From Rhizobium croatiense (GTDB lineage Bacteria > Pseudomonadota > Alphaproteobacteria > Rhizobiales > Rhizobiaceae), in contig NZ_JAILYJ010000020.1 of assembly GCF_019793465.1 (NCBI RefSeq), forward strand, positions 1-64,000: 64,000 nt of DNA, in the 5' to 3' direction. Below, one piece after another: positions 25,436-34,002 of this stretch; the stretch's first letter is position 1, and the number at the start of each line of letters is the position of its first letter. The notes below the pieces were generated by a model. That model did no database searches. It was not told the DNA's origin and saw only the letters and a list, made by a program, of their open reading frames with translations. Position numbers and translations under genes: made by a program.

Positions 25436-25876
25436 CTAGAGCCGTTCGTAGGTCACGCGCCAGCCTTCCTCGGGATCGACGGGCGTGATCGTGAGTTGAT
25501 CGGCATTGACCTCGAACTTGCGCTCCATGCGCTGGCCGATGAGATTTCGGACAAGCGAGGATTCCACGGTGATGGCGAACGTCCTTTTGGTTTCGTCGAC
25601 TTCCACCGGGCCATAATATGCTTCGTAGCCATTTGCCGTGTAGGGGGTCGGCGCTGCGGCGGCGTCCGGGTTCATCGCCTGGACGGAGAGCGTTCCGCCT
25701 TGGGAGAAGATGACCTGGCCCGAATAGGCGATTTCCGTCTGCTTGCCGCCGGCGTCGGTGACCTGTAGCGACGTCATGCGCCACGTGCCTGTTATCGAAG
25801 ACTTGGCATCATCGGCGAAGGCGGGAGAGGACACGGCCACTGCCAGTGCCATAAGTGCGAACTTGAAGTTTTTCAT
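25436..25876 (-). CDS. Exported lipocalin-like domain protein
   Basis: 146 residues with a signal peptide (MKNFKFALMALAV...PAFA). A Lipocalin_5-type domain follows: ITGTWRMTSLQVTDAGG, YTANGYEAYYGPVEVDE, then LVRNLIGQRMERKFEVNADQLTI and GWRVTYERL. Members are secreted or periplasmic small-ligand proteins of unknown ligand. The start at 25876 has AAGGAAC upstream; an in-frame start 13 codons earlier lacks a signal peptide start. It is the last gene of the MFS-SDR operon. Confidence 0.75.
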   Translation of the reverse strand: MKNFKFALMALAVAVSSPAFADDAKSSITGTWRMTSLQVTDAGGKQTEIAYSGQVIFSQGGTLSVQAMNPDAAAAPTPYTANGYEAYYGPVEVDETKRTFAITVESSLVRNLIGQRMERKFEVNADQLTITPVDPEEGWRVTYERL

Positions 25877-25911
25877 TCGGCTGTTCCTTTTTGGATGGTG
25901 GCGTGGATGGT

Positions 25912-26382
25912 TCAAATCCGTTCGATGCGCACAGGGTATGCGCCGCGGACGAGCAGGGGCTCGATACCGTCTTGGAAACGGCCGAGACGGATCAGCCCGT
26001 CCCAGCGGTAGTCGTCATAGAACAGGGCGAGATTGCCCCATGGCTTGAAGTAGCAGAGGTCGCCGGGCCGCTCGTTTCCGAACGGACCGCTGCCGTCCTC
26101 GGTCAGCTTGCGCGGCAGATGGACGATCTTCTCGTTCCCGCCGAAGTCCTCGATCCTGAGGTCCAGGGGAAGCATCGAAGCGAGGTCGCGCGCCGACGGA
26201 TTGTCGTAGAGCGTGGCCGTCATTGACATGCCCTTGAAGGTGAACCTGATCCTCACGTCGGTCGGCTCTTGGCTGGCCGGATCGCGGCCTTGCTGCCCGC
26301 GCGCCGCGAAGGGGAGAGCCGCGGCCGCCAGAGCTCCACCCACGATCCTTCGCCGGGTCATAGCCAATGTGTTCGTCGTCAT
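25912..26382 (-). CDS. Exported cyclophilin-like fold protein with Tat signal
   Basis: 156 residues. The N-terminus TRRRIVGGALAAAALPFAARG is a twin-arginine signal. The mature part (IRFTFKGMSMTATLYDNPSARDLASMLPLDL, then EDFGGNEKIVHLPRKL, PGDLCYFKPWGNLALFY) is a cyclophilin-like beta-barrel domain of the TM1367/Cyclophil_like group, whose function is unknown. It begins 13 bp after the SDR stop, in the same operon. Confidence 0.8.
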   Translation of the reverse strand: MTTNTLAMTRRRIVGGALAAAALPFAARGQQGRDPASQEPTDVRIRFTFKGMSMTATLYDNPSARDLASMLPLDLRIEDFGGNEKIVHLPRKLTEDGSGPFGNERPGDLCYFKPWGNLALFYDDYRWDGLIRLGRFQDGIEPLLVRGAYPVRIERI

Positions 26383-26395
26383 CGTTCGGGTCCCA

Positions 26396-27142
26396 TCAAA
26401 CCGGTTGCGCCGTGGGCCGGAACAGGATTTCGTTGATGTCGACATCGTCTGGCTCGTTCACCGCAAACGCGACCGCCCGGGCGAAGGCATCCGCGCCGAC
26501 GGCGATCTGGCTGACGAACTCTCTCGTGTCCGCCTGGATGTCCTTTTCGCTGATATGCTCGAGAAGTTCGGTGCTGACCGCGCCGGGCGAAATGATGGTG
26601 GTCCGGATGTTGTACGGCTTCACCTCCTTGCGTAGCCCTTCGGAAAGCGCACGGACGGCGAACTTGGTCGCGCAATAGACCGCGGCACCTGGATCGACGA
26701 CATGGCCGTAGACCGAGGAAACATTGATAATGTGGCCGGACTTCTGCGCCTTCATATGCGGCAGCGCGGCGGCGATGCCGTAGAGCACGCCTTTGACATT
26801 GACGTCGATCATGCGGTCCCACTCGTCGACCTTGAGACGTTCGAGCGGGGCGAGCGGCATCAGACCGGCATTGTTGAGCATCACGTCGACGCGGCCGAAT
26901 TCCTGGACTGCAGTATCGACGAGGTTCCTGACCTGCTGCCTATCCGTCACATCTGTCTGGATCGCTTTGGCATTGTAGCCCTTCGACGTGAGTTCCCCGG
27001 CCAGCGCATCGATGCGGTCACGTCGCCGGGCACCGAGCACCACGGCAGCACCTCGCTCGGCGAGATGGCGTGCGGTGGCTTCGCCCAGCCCGCTGCTCGC
27101 CCCGGTGATGACGACGACTTTGTCTTCTATGCCTTGAGACAT
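26396..27142 (-). CDS. SDR family NAD(P)-dependent oxidoreductase
   Basis: 248 residues, classical SDR. NAD(P) motif TGASSGLG (~13-20), an RRRD patch after beta2 favouring NADP, NNAG, catalytic Ser in INVSSVYG and YxxxK in YCATK. Substrate unknown. It is the second gene of an operon (MFS, SDR, cyclophilin-like, lipocalin-like) with gaps of 13-35 bp. Confidence 0.9.
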   Translation of the reverse strand: MSQGIEDKVVVITGASSGLGEATARHLAERGAAVVLGARRRDRIDALAGELTSKGYNAKAIQTDVTDRQQVRNLVDTAVQEFGRVDVMLNNAGLMPLAPLERLKVDEWDRMIDVNVKGVLYGIAAALPHMKAQKSGHIINVSSVYGHVVDPGAAVYCATKFAVRALSEGLRKEVKPYNIRTTIISPGAVSTELLEHISEKDIQADTREFVSQIAVGADAFARAVAFAVNEPDDVDINEILFRPTAQPV

Positions 27143-27173
27143 GATGTTCTCCTATTGCGAGATTTTTGAGAGG

Positions 27174-28361
27174 TCAGACGCGGCGGCCGGCGAGCGCTCC
27201 GAACGCGGCGGAACCCGCAAGAAGGAGGGCGGCCAGAAGGAAAGCGCTCCACCAGCCTGCACCGTCGAAAAGAACTCCGCCTGCGAATGCCCCGCCCGCA
27301 ATGGCCAACTGGATCAGCGCGACCTGGATGCCGCCCGCCGCTTCCAGCTCACCTGGGACCAGCCTCGCCATCCAGGTGTTCCAGGCCACCGGGGTCGGGG
27401 TCGAGAAAAATCCCCAGAGCACGAGAAGGACCGCGGTGGCCCACGGTGAAGACCCAAAGCCGATCAGCAGGAGAGCGATCAGAGCGACCGTGCCCGGCAG
27501 GCCAATAAGCGCGGCGGCAAGGTGACGGCGTAGGACGAAACCGATCAGGGACGTTCCGGCCAATCCGCCGAGTCCGACACCCAGAAGCATCAGCGACAAT
27601 GTGTTGAGCTCCACCCCGGTGACACCCTCCAGAAACGGACGCAGATAGATCGAAAGCGCATTCATCCCCACGAAGACCAGACCCGTCGCCGCCATGCCGA
27701 TCAGGAAGGCGCGGTTGCGCAAGAGGCGCAACATCCGGCCGACCGACACGGTTTCCGTCGCAGGCATCTTCGGCAGGACGGCAAATTGCCAAATCAGAGC
27801 GACGAGTCCGATCGGAACGGTGATCAGGAAAGTGCCGCGCCAGCCGATCAGCCCGCCGAGAAAGCTGCCGAGAGGGGCGGCAATGACGATCGCGAAAGCG
27901 GTGCCGCCCTGGAGCAGAGCGATGGCCTTGGGCAGGTCCGACTTCGAAGCCAGACGCGCGAGGATGGCCGTCGACAAGGACCAGAAGCCGCCGATCGCGA
28001 CGCCGACAAGCGCCCGGCCCAGGAGGAAGACGGTGAAGTTGGGAGCGAGGGCAACGGCCAGACTGGAGAGGGCCAGAATCCCGGTATAGAGCAGGACGAC
28101 TGCCTTCCTGTCCCATTTCGACAGAAAGCCGTTGCCGAAGAGGCTTGTGGTCACAGCGAAGACGCCCGAGATGGTGATGGCCAGCCCGGCCTGGCCTTCT
28201 GACACCGCCAGCTCTCTGGCGATCGGGGTCAGGAGGCTGACCGGCAGGAACTCCAGTCCGACCAGAAGAAAGGTCAGGAGCGACAGGCAGGTCACGGCCG
28301 CCCATGGTGTTTCTGCGATGTCTGCCAAGATTGCATCATTCGCTGTCAGCTCAATGGCCAT
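27174..28361 (-). CDS. MFS transporter (AraJ/DHA1-type efflux)
   Basis: 395 residues with 12 hydrophobic segments. The AraJ-like start AAVTCLSLLTFLLVGLEFLPVSLLTPIARELAVSEGQAG and the loop KWDRKAVVLLYTG are typical of DHA1 drug or sugar efflux proteins. ATG 28361 with CAGGAGAG upstream is preferred over 28400. It is the first gene of the operon and divergent from a LysR gene. Close paralogue of the MFS gene at 34003-35211. Confidence 0.87.
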   Translation of the reverse strand: MAIELTANDAILADIAETPWAAVTCLSLLTFLLVGLEFLPVSLLTPIARELAVSEGQAGLAITISGVFAVTTSLFGNGFLSKWDRKAVVLLYTGILALSSLAVALAPNFTVFLLGRALVGVAIGGFWSLSTAILARLASKSDLPKAIALLQGGTAFAIVIAAPLGSFLGGLIGWRGTFLITVPIGLVALIWQFAVLPKMPATETVSVGRMLRLLRNRAFLIGMAATGLVFVGMNALSIYLRPFLEGVTGVELNTLSLMLLGVGLGGLAGTSLIGFVLRRHLAAALIGLPGTVALIALLLIGFGSSPWATAVLLVLWGFFSTPTPVAWNTWMARLVPGELEAAGGIQVALIQLAIAGGAFAGGVLFDGAGWWSAFLLAALLLAGSAAFGALAGRRV

Positions 28362-28423
28362 GCCGGGCTCTCCTGTGCGGTTGCCGCAACAGATAGCCAA
28401 ACGGGTTTGGATGGACTAGTAGG

Positions 28424-28429
28424 TATAAT
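28424..28429 (+). promoter_or_regulatory. Candidate -10 element of the LysR gene
   Basis: TATAAT, about 30 bp before the ATG at 28459, in the spacer between the divergent MFS operon and LysR gene. No good -35 is seen at the normal distance, consistent with an activator- or repressor-dependent promoter. Confidence 0.4.
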
Positions 28430-28458
28430 CCGCATGTTGAGGTGAAGGAGATTCAACA

Positions 28459-29358
28459 ATGCGACGTGACGAATTCACCGAGATGAGAGCCTTCTTGGAA
28501 GTTGCCAAGGAGCGGAGCTTCACGCGCGCCGCTGCGAAGCTGGGCCTCACGCGCTCGGCCCTCAGTCACACAGTCAGCGCGTTGGAGGAGCGGCTGGGAA
28601 TTCGGCTTCTTTCCCGCACCACCCGGGACGTCGCGCCGACGGCGGCCGGCGAACGGCTCATGGAAAGTATCCAGCCCCATTTCGAAAGCATCACCGCCGG
28701 GATCAGCGCGATCAGCGCGCTGCGTGACAAGCCATCCGGTGACATTAGGGTCGTCTGCCCGGACGACGCGGTCGAGCTGGTGTTCCGTCCCAGACTTTCG
28801 GCATTCCTGCGGGACTTTCCCGACGTGACGGTGGAAATCATCGTTGACAACGGCTTCACCAACATCGTCGAGCGGCAGTTCGACGCTGGCGTCCGTCTTG
28901 GCGAGGCCGTCGCCCGCGACATGGTGGCGGTGCGCATAGGAGCCGACGTGTCATATTCCGTCGTGGCCTCGCCCGACTATCTGGAGCGGCATGGGCCGCC
29001 GTCAATCCCGCAGGACCTGACAGGTCACAACTGCGTCAACCTTCGGCTTCCAACATCCGGGGGGCTTTATGCCTGGGAATTCGAGCGGGACGGCCGTGAG
29101 TTCAGCGTGCGGGTGGAGGGCCAGCTCACCTTGAGCAACATCGCTCCGGCGATTGACGCTGCATTGGACGGTATCGGTCTTGCCTACGTGCCCACGGACC
29201 TCGTCTCGCAGCATGTCGAGCGGGGGCGGTTGCGGCAGGTGCTTTCGGACTGGTGTCCGACCTTCCAGGGCTACCATCTCTATTATCCGAGCCGACGCAA
29301 TCCGTCGCCGGCCTTCTCGGCGTTTGTTGATGCTTTCCGGCATAGACGGCGGAAATAG
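28459..29358 (+). CDS. LysR family transcriptional regulator
   Basis: 299 residues. HTH at ~5-62 (EMRAFLEVAKERSFTRAAAKLGLTRSALSHTVSALEERLGIRLLSRTTR) and a LysR substrate-binding domain from ~90 (DIRVVCPDDAVELVF, GVRLGE, IDAALDGIGLAYVP). AAGGAG precedes the ATG. Divergent from the MFS-SDR-cyclophilin-like-lipocalin-like operon, which it most likely regulates along with itself. Confidence 0.92.
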   Translation: MRRDEFTEMRAFLEVAKERSFTRAAAKLGLTRSALSHTVSALEERLGIRLLSRTTRDVAPTAAGERLMESIQPHFESITAGISAISALRDKPSGDIRVVCPDDAVELVFRPRLSAFLRDFPDVTVEIIVDNGFTNIVERQFDAGVRLGEAVARDMVAVRIGADVSYSVVASPDYLERHGPPSIPQDLTGHNCVNLRLPTSGGLYAWEFERDGREFSVRVEGQLTLSNIAPAIDAALDGIGLAYVPTDLVSQHVERGRLRQVLSDWCPTFQGYHLYYPSRRNPSPAFSAFVDAFRHRRRK

Positions 29359-30008
29359 TGTTCGGCCCCACAGCCCAATGTCTCCTGTTGGCGCTTCGGC
29401 GACGTGAGGTACTGGCTCAAAGTTGCCGCGTCGGTGCCCTCAGAGCATGGCTCAATGAAAGGCTGCTTTCGGGAAGACGCCATCAAAGGCTGTGCGGCCG
29501 ACATGAGGGCGAAACCTGCCGAGGCACTTCGGCCGCTGTCGGCCCGAAACGGTCATGGCTGGCGGCACCGTAGAGTTTCCTCTTCAGTGTGAAGTGGTAG
29601 TGGCCTCATGCGCTTCCATCAACATAGCAGCGTGTTTCGATATCTACTTGGCGCAGTATTAGCGTCCGTGCCGCTCGCTGCCGCCCCGCCAAATTATTGC
29701 AGAAACAGTTTCAAGCCTAACACGAAAGCGGACATGCGAGGTCTCGGTGCGAAGGTCCGGGGCCCGAAGCAGTCGTAGACCACGAGTATGACCTACGGCT
29801 CGATTTGGCGCTCATCGCGGACGTCGCGCACCGACGCCTTCTCGATCGCGAGTTAACCGGAAGTTCGCGTAACGACGGTGCCTCTCGCTTTCACAGGGAG
29901 AGGCCATGGGTGATCAATTTCCAAGCCAAGAGCCCGTAGGTCGATGGACGAACGGGCTTTTTGCAGCGGATTGCCGTCACGAAAGGGCGGCGCTTGAACG
30001 ATTGCAGT
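29359..30008. other. 650-bp gene-free region with one terminator-like hairpin
   Basis: The part at about 29545-29590 resembles the spacer at 18640-18680 (GGTCATGGCNGGCGGC...GTAGAGTT). Short frames on both strands have no family signature. The hairpin at 29931-29962 is described separately. The origin of the transcript it would end is unclear. Confidence 0.3.
29931..29962 (+). terminator. Rho-independent terminator-like hairpin
   Basis: Stem AGCCCGT (29931-29937)/ACGGGCT (29952-29958) followed by a five-T run, on the plus strand. No plus-strand gene ends nearby, so it may end a long leader, a small RNA, or be a relic. Confidence 0.5.
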
Positions 30009-30191
30009 CTATCCAGACGATTTCGACGGGCGTCGCCGAAAGAGCTGATCCCAGATGTCGTACCCCGCAGGGACAATGCCGATCAGCAGTGCAGCGGCCA
30101 AATCGAACCGTGGAACAAACGCCAGGATGACCGCGCAGAACGTGACAAGCGTCACGAATGCAAATATTGCAAAAAACCGGCTTCTGTTCAT
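30009..30191 (-). CDS. Small hypothetical membrane protein at the end of the TRAP operon
   Basis: 60 residues with two hydrophobic stretches (FFAIFAFVTLVTFCAVILAFVP; FDLAAALLIGIVPAG) and a basic tail. AAGGAT precedes the ATG at 30191. It begins 34 bp after the TRAP large-permease stop and reads the same way, so it may be co-transcribed. Function not recognised. Confidence 0.55.
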   Translation of the reverse strand: MNRSRFFAIFAFVTLVTFCAVILAFVPRFDLAAALLIGIVPAGYDIWDQLFRRRPSKSSG

Positions 30192-30225
30192 CGGTCTATC
30201 CTTTCGGAATGGGCCAGACACTGCG

Positions 30226-31653
30226 TCATCTCTGCACTCCATAGAGTAGATTCGGCAGCATGTAGACGATGCTCGGGAACAGATAGATGACCACCATGCA
30301 GAGAATGACGATCAACATATACGGCATCATGCCGCGGAAGATGTCTGTCAGTTTGACATGCGGAGGCGAGACGCCCTTCAAGTAGTATGCCGACATCGCC
30401 ATGGGTGGTGATAGGAAGGCCGTCTGCAGGTTGATTGCCACGAGGATACCGAAGAACAGCGGATCGATCCCGAAATGCGGCAGCAGCGGAATGAAGATCG
30501 GGATGAAGATGACGATGATTTCAGTCCATTCCAGAGGCCAGCCGAGAAGGAAGATGATGATCTGGGCCAGGATCAGGAACATCAGCGGCGACATGTCCAG
30601 GCCGGTCACGAAGTCACTGATGAACTGTTGGCCGCCGAGATAGGCGAATACCGATGCGAAGGTCGCCGAACCGACGAACAACCAGCAGACCATCGCGGTC
30701 GTTCGCGCCGTCAGATACACCGACTCCTTCAGTCGCTGCCAGGTCAGCGCCCGATAGGCCGCAGCAAGCGCCAGTCCCCCCAATGCGCCGATTGCGGCGG
30801 CCTCCGACGGCGTTGCCAAGCCAAAGAGAATGGCACCCAGCACCGCAAGAATCAGAAAGGCGAGTGGCGCGAAGGATGTAAGCATCATCCAGGCGAGTTG
30901 GACCGGCGTGTGCTCGCCCACATCTTCTTTCGTTGGCCGCGGCGCCAGTTGCGGCTGCAGGATTGCTCGCACCACGACATAGATGAGATAAAACCCGGCC
31001 AGGGCGAAGCCGGGCAGGAGCGCCGCCGCATACATTCGGACAACCGAGATCCCGGAGGTGGCCGCATAGACGATCAGCAGGATGGAAGGCGGGATCAGGA
31101 TCCCGAGCGTGCCGCCCGCGCAGATCACGCCCGTCGCGTAGCGCACGTCATACCTTGCCTTCAGCATCGCTGGTAGGGCGAGCAGTCCCATCAACGTCAC
31201 CACGGCCCCGACGATGCCGGTTGCCGTGGCAAAGAGTGTGCAGGTGGCCAGGGCGGCGACGGCCATCGAGCCGGGCACCCGGCGCGTGACGCTGAATAGC
31301 GTCGAGAACAGCCGATCGACGATGTTGGCTCGCTCGACGATGTAGCCCATGAACAGGAACAGCGGGATAGCCGTCAGCACGTCGTTCTGGATGACCGAGT
31401 AGGTCTGGTTGACGAACAGATCGAAGATCCGGTTGTTGAAGAAACCGCCGATCCAGGTCTGCGCCAGTGTAAACGCATCGCCGCCGGATTCGAGCGCGCG
31501 GTCATAGCCGCGCCACATGCGGCCGGCATCGAAATAGGCATAGTATCCGAAGCCGACACCCAGAGCCATCAAGGTGAACGCCACCGGGAATCCGAGGAAG
31601 ATGGCGAGGATCAGGATGAGGAGCATCCCGACGGCGATATGTGCATCCGTCAT
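30226..31653 (-). CDS. TRAP transporter large permease subunit (DctM-like)
   Basis: 475 residues, about 12 hydrophobic segments, with the DctM/ArsB-superfamily start IAVGMLLILILAIFLGFPVAFTLMALG, then AIPLFLFMGYIVERANI, TGIVGAVVTLMGLLALPAML and later GWPLEWTEIIVIFIPIFIPLL. It forms the inner-membrane Na-dependent symporter with the small subunit. It overlaps the DctQ gene by 4 bp (ATGA-type coupling). Confidence 0.9.
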   Translation of the reverse strand: MTDAHIAVGMLLILILAIFLGFPVAFTLMALGVGFGYYAYFDAGRMWRGYDRALESGGDAFTLAQTWIGGFFNNRIFDLFVNQTYSVIQNDVLTAIPLFLFMGYIVERANIVDRLFSTLFSVTRRVPGSMAVAALATCTLFATATGIVGAVVTLMGLLALPAMLKARYDVRYATGVICAGGTLGILIPPSILLIVYAATSGISVVRMYAAALLPGFALAGFYLIYVVVRAILQPQLAPRPTKEDVGEHTPVQLAWMMLTSFAPLAFLILAVLGAILFGLATPSEAAAIGALGGLALAAAYRALTWQRLKESVYLTARTTAMVCWLFVGSATFASVFAYLGGQQFISDFVTGLDMSPLMFLILAQIIIFLLGWPLEWTEIIVIFIPIFIPLLPHFGIDPLFFGILVAINLQTAFLSPPMAMSAYYLKGVSPPHVKLTDIFRGMMPYMLIVILCMVVIYLFPSIVYMLPNLLYGVQR

Positions 31654-32297
31654 TGAGCGTCCCGATCCCGTGGTTCACGTCCAGCGTCAACTTCCGGCGA
31701 CGGAAGGAAACCCTCGTCCTCGGACTTGAGCACGTCCAGGCTTTTTGTTTCCAGTAGTACCTTTTCCAGTTCTTCGACATCTTCGGCCTGCTTCGGCCAT
31801 TCGCCCGTCCTTATGCAGAGAATGCAGCGGAAGACCTGCGCCACGCCCTGCAGGAACAGGAGAATGCCGGCGGCGACGATCACGGCCTTGAACTGGAAGA
31901 TCGGCACACCGGCGGGACTGTTGGAACTGACCTCCAGATAGCCCCAACTGCGTGCGGCATATTTCCAGCCCGAGAACACCAGCGCGGTTATACCGGGAAA
32001 GAAAAAGATGAAGTACAACACCAGTTCCAGCCTGGCCTGGGTGCGCGGTTTCCAGAGCCGGTAGATGAAGTCGCCGCGCACATGGCCATCGCGCGAGAGG
32101 GTATACGCTCCCGCCATCATGAAGATCGTTCCATAGAGCATGTAGCTCAGGTCGAAGGCCCAGGGGGTCGGCGCGCGAAAGAGGTAGCGTGCAACAACCT
32201 CATAGCCGACGCCGAAGGCCATGATGAGTATCCCCCACGCGAACACCTTGCCGAACCACGCCGACAATTCGTCGGCGAATGCGATGTAACGGAGCAT
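31650..32297 (-). CDS. TRAP transporter small permease subunit (DctQ-like)
   Basis: 215 residues with four hydrophobic segments and the DctQ pattern (GKVFAWGILIMAFGVGYEVVARYLF, PTPWAFDLSYMLYGTIFMMAGAYTLSRDGHVRGD). The C-terminal ~50 residues form a charged extension rich in Glu/Lys, longer than usual. It lies between the binding-protein gene (59 bp spacer with a hairpin) and the large permease (4-bp overlap). Confidence 0.9.
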   Translation of the reverse strand: MLRYIAFADELSAWFGKVFAWGILIMAFGVGYEVVARYLFRAPTPWAFDLSYMLYGTIFMMAGAYTLSRDGHVRGDFIYRLWKPRTQARLELVLYFIFFFPGITALVFSGWKYAARSWGYLEVSSNSPAGVPIFQFKAVIVAAGILLFLQGVAQVFRCILCIRTGEWPKQAEDVEELEKVLLETKSLDVLKSEDEGFLPSPEVDAGREPRDRDAQ

Positions 32298-32328
32298 GCA
32301 AGCGCCTCCCTGATCTCGAAGAGGGACG

Positions 32329-32349
32329 AGGCCCGGAAATACCGGGCCT
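32329..32349 (-). promoter_or_regulatory. Intercistronic hairpin between dctP- and dctQ-like genes
   Basis: Eight-bp perfect stem AGGCCCGG/CCGGGCCT with a five-base loop, just past the binding-protein stop (32357). No U-run follows. Such hairpins often protect the upstream mRNA and give the binding protein a higher level than the permeases. Confidence 0.55.
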
Positions 32350-32356
32350 TCACCAT

Positions 32357-33487
32357 CTATTTTCCGAGCTTCAATTTTCCGGGGAAATAGTGCTCATAGG
32401 CGAGTGCGAGATCGGCGGAGTTCATCAATTCGTAGTACACGACCCTCTCCACCCACTGCCGCTGACTGTCGAGCACCTTCTTCATGAACGCATCCGCTTC
32501 AAGCGTCGGGATGATCTCATCCCAGGCCTTCAGTTGCGCATCCAGAATTTCCTTTGGAGTGCGGTGCACGGTCACGCCATGTTCGGCCTGGAGTTTTTGA
32601 AGGTCGCTTGAATAGTTGTCCATCGCAGACGCTGTAATCGCCGTGCTCGCTGCCTCCACGCCATATTCCAGGATCGCCTGCAGATCGTCGGGAAGGTCGT
32701 CAAACACATCCTTGTTGAAGAGGAACTCGAAAGATTCGCTCGCTTGATGGTAGGACGACAGCATGTAGTTCTTGGCGACATCCTGCGAACCAAACCGTAG
32801 GTCAGAGGAGGGATTGTTGAACTCGAAGGCGTCGATCACACCTCGCTCCATTGCCGGCACGATCTCGCCGCCCGGAAGTTGAGCGACGCTCATGCCCATA
32901 TTCTGCATGAGATCGGCGGCGAGCCCGACCGTACGATATTTGAGGCCGTTGACGTCGTTCACGGTCGCGACCGGGTTCTTGAACCAGCCGAACGGCTGCG
33001 CGGGCATCGGGAAGCCATAGAAGCCGTAAAGGTTCAGCCCCATGATGTCCTGGGTGAGTTCTCGGTAGAGATCCTTGCCGCCACCTTGATGGAACCATCC
33101 GAGCATGGTGGTTGCGCTGCCGCCAAATACCGGCCCGGTACCGAAGAGGGAAGCTGCCTTGTGCTTTCCGTACCAATAGACGGGAACGGTGTGGGCTGCA
33201 TCGATCACGCCATCATTGACGCCGTCGAGCACCTGAAACGCGCCGACGACCGTACCGGCAGGCATTAGTTCGAACTTCAGGCGTCCGCCGGACATTCGTT
33301 CGACCCGTTCGACGTACAGGCGGGCAAAATCCATCCAGATGTCCGACGCGGGCCAGGATGTTTGCATTTTAATGACGGTGGGTGCCTGGGCCAGCACCGC
33401 CGGGGCGGCAAGAGCCCCAACTGCGGTTACTCCAGCGAGCGTAGATGCTCCCAGCAACTCTCGACGCGATACTGCCTTTTTGTTCAT
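32357..33487 (-). CDS. TRAP transporter substrate-binding protein (DctP family, TakP-like)
   Basis: 376 residues. Tat-like signal (SRRELLGASTLAGVTAVGALAAPAVLA). Then the DctP pattern VIKMQTSWPASDIWMDFARLYVERVERMSGGRLKFELMPAG, HTVPVYWYGKHKAASLFGTGPVFG, GWF(H/K) and DAFEFNNPSSDLRFG. This subgroup includes binding proteins for 2-oxo acids and related monocarboxylates; substrate is not determined. The first gene of a dctP-Q-M-type operon. Confidence 0.9.
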   Translation of the reverse strand: MNKKAVSRRELLGASTLAGVTAVGALAAPAVLAQAPTVIKMQTSWPASDIWMDFARLYVERVERMSGGRLKFELMPAGTVVGAFQVLDGVNDGVIDAAHTVPVYWYGKHKAASLFGTGPVFGGSATTMLGWFHQGGGKDLYRELTQDIMGLNLYGFYGFPMPAQPFGWFKNPVATVNDVNGLKYRTVGLAADLMQNMGMSVAQLPGGEIVPAMERGVIDAFEFNNPSSDLRFGSQDVAKNYMLSSYHQASESFEFLFNKDVFDDLPDDLQAILEYGVEAASTAITASAMDNYSSDLQKLQAEHGVTVHRTPKEILDAQLKAWDEIIPTLEADAFMKKVLDSQRQWVERVVYYELMNSADLALAYEHYFPGKLKLGK

Positions 33488-34002
33488 TGTTCTTCCTCCC
33501 TGGATTGTAGTCGAATTCTCCCTGCATTTCCTGATGGTCTGCCAAGTTGAAGAGGAGGGCTCCCATCCTTTTCGCGATCAGTATCAACAACTGATTGTTC
33601 TCATTTGTCTATTATGCACACTTTTTGCAATTCTGACAGACGTTCAAGTGTTGTTGATCACAGCTTGGGGCTGTGGTCCAACGACCAAGGCATAGTACCG
33701 CTACTCCGCGTTGTCCGGACAACCTCAGCCTAGAAAGAAAAGCTGCTCGCCCGTCGACGATGAACTGGAGCCAAGTGCTGAACTGGAACCATATGCTCGT
33801 TCTTGATCGCCTTTGTCCCAAGTCGATTAATCCGACGAGAGCCGACGTCCACACATGGCGCACAGATGGGTCCCGTTGAGCTTTAGTTCGATCCGATAGT
33901 TTGTGGCATGCGGGGCCCTTTGCCGAGGGCCCCTGGTCGCGTGATAGCGATGTCCTTTTTTGAAATCGGGCGATCTGCGCACCTTGGCCGGAGCTCCAAG
34001 AG
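33488..34002. other. 515-bp gene-free region upstream of the TRAP operon
   Basis: It probably includes the TRAP promoter (minus strand) and the 3' region of the MFS gene at 34003. No gene is recognised. Confidence 0.3.

Noticed and set aside
30475..31176. Plus-strand frame within the TRAP large permease
   Set aside because: Antisense to DctM; composition and no domain.
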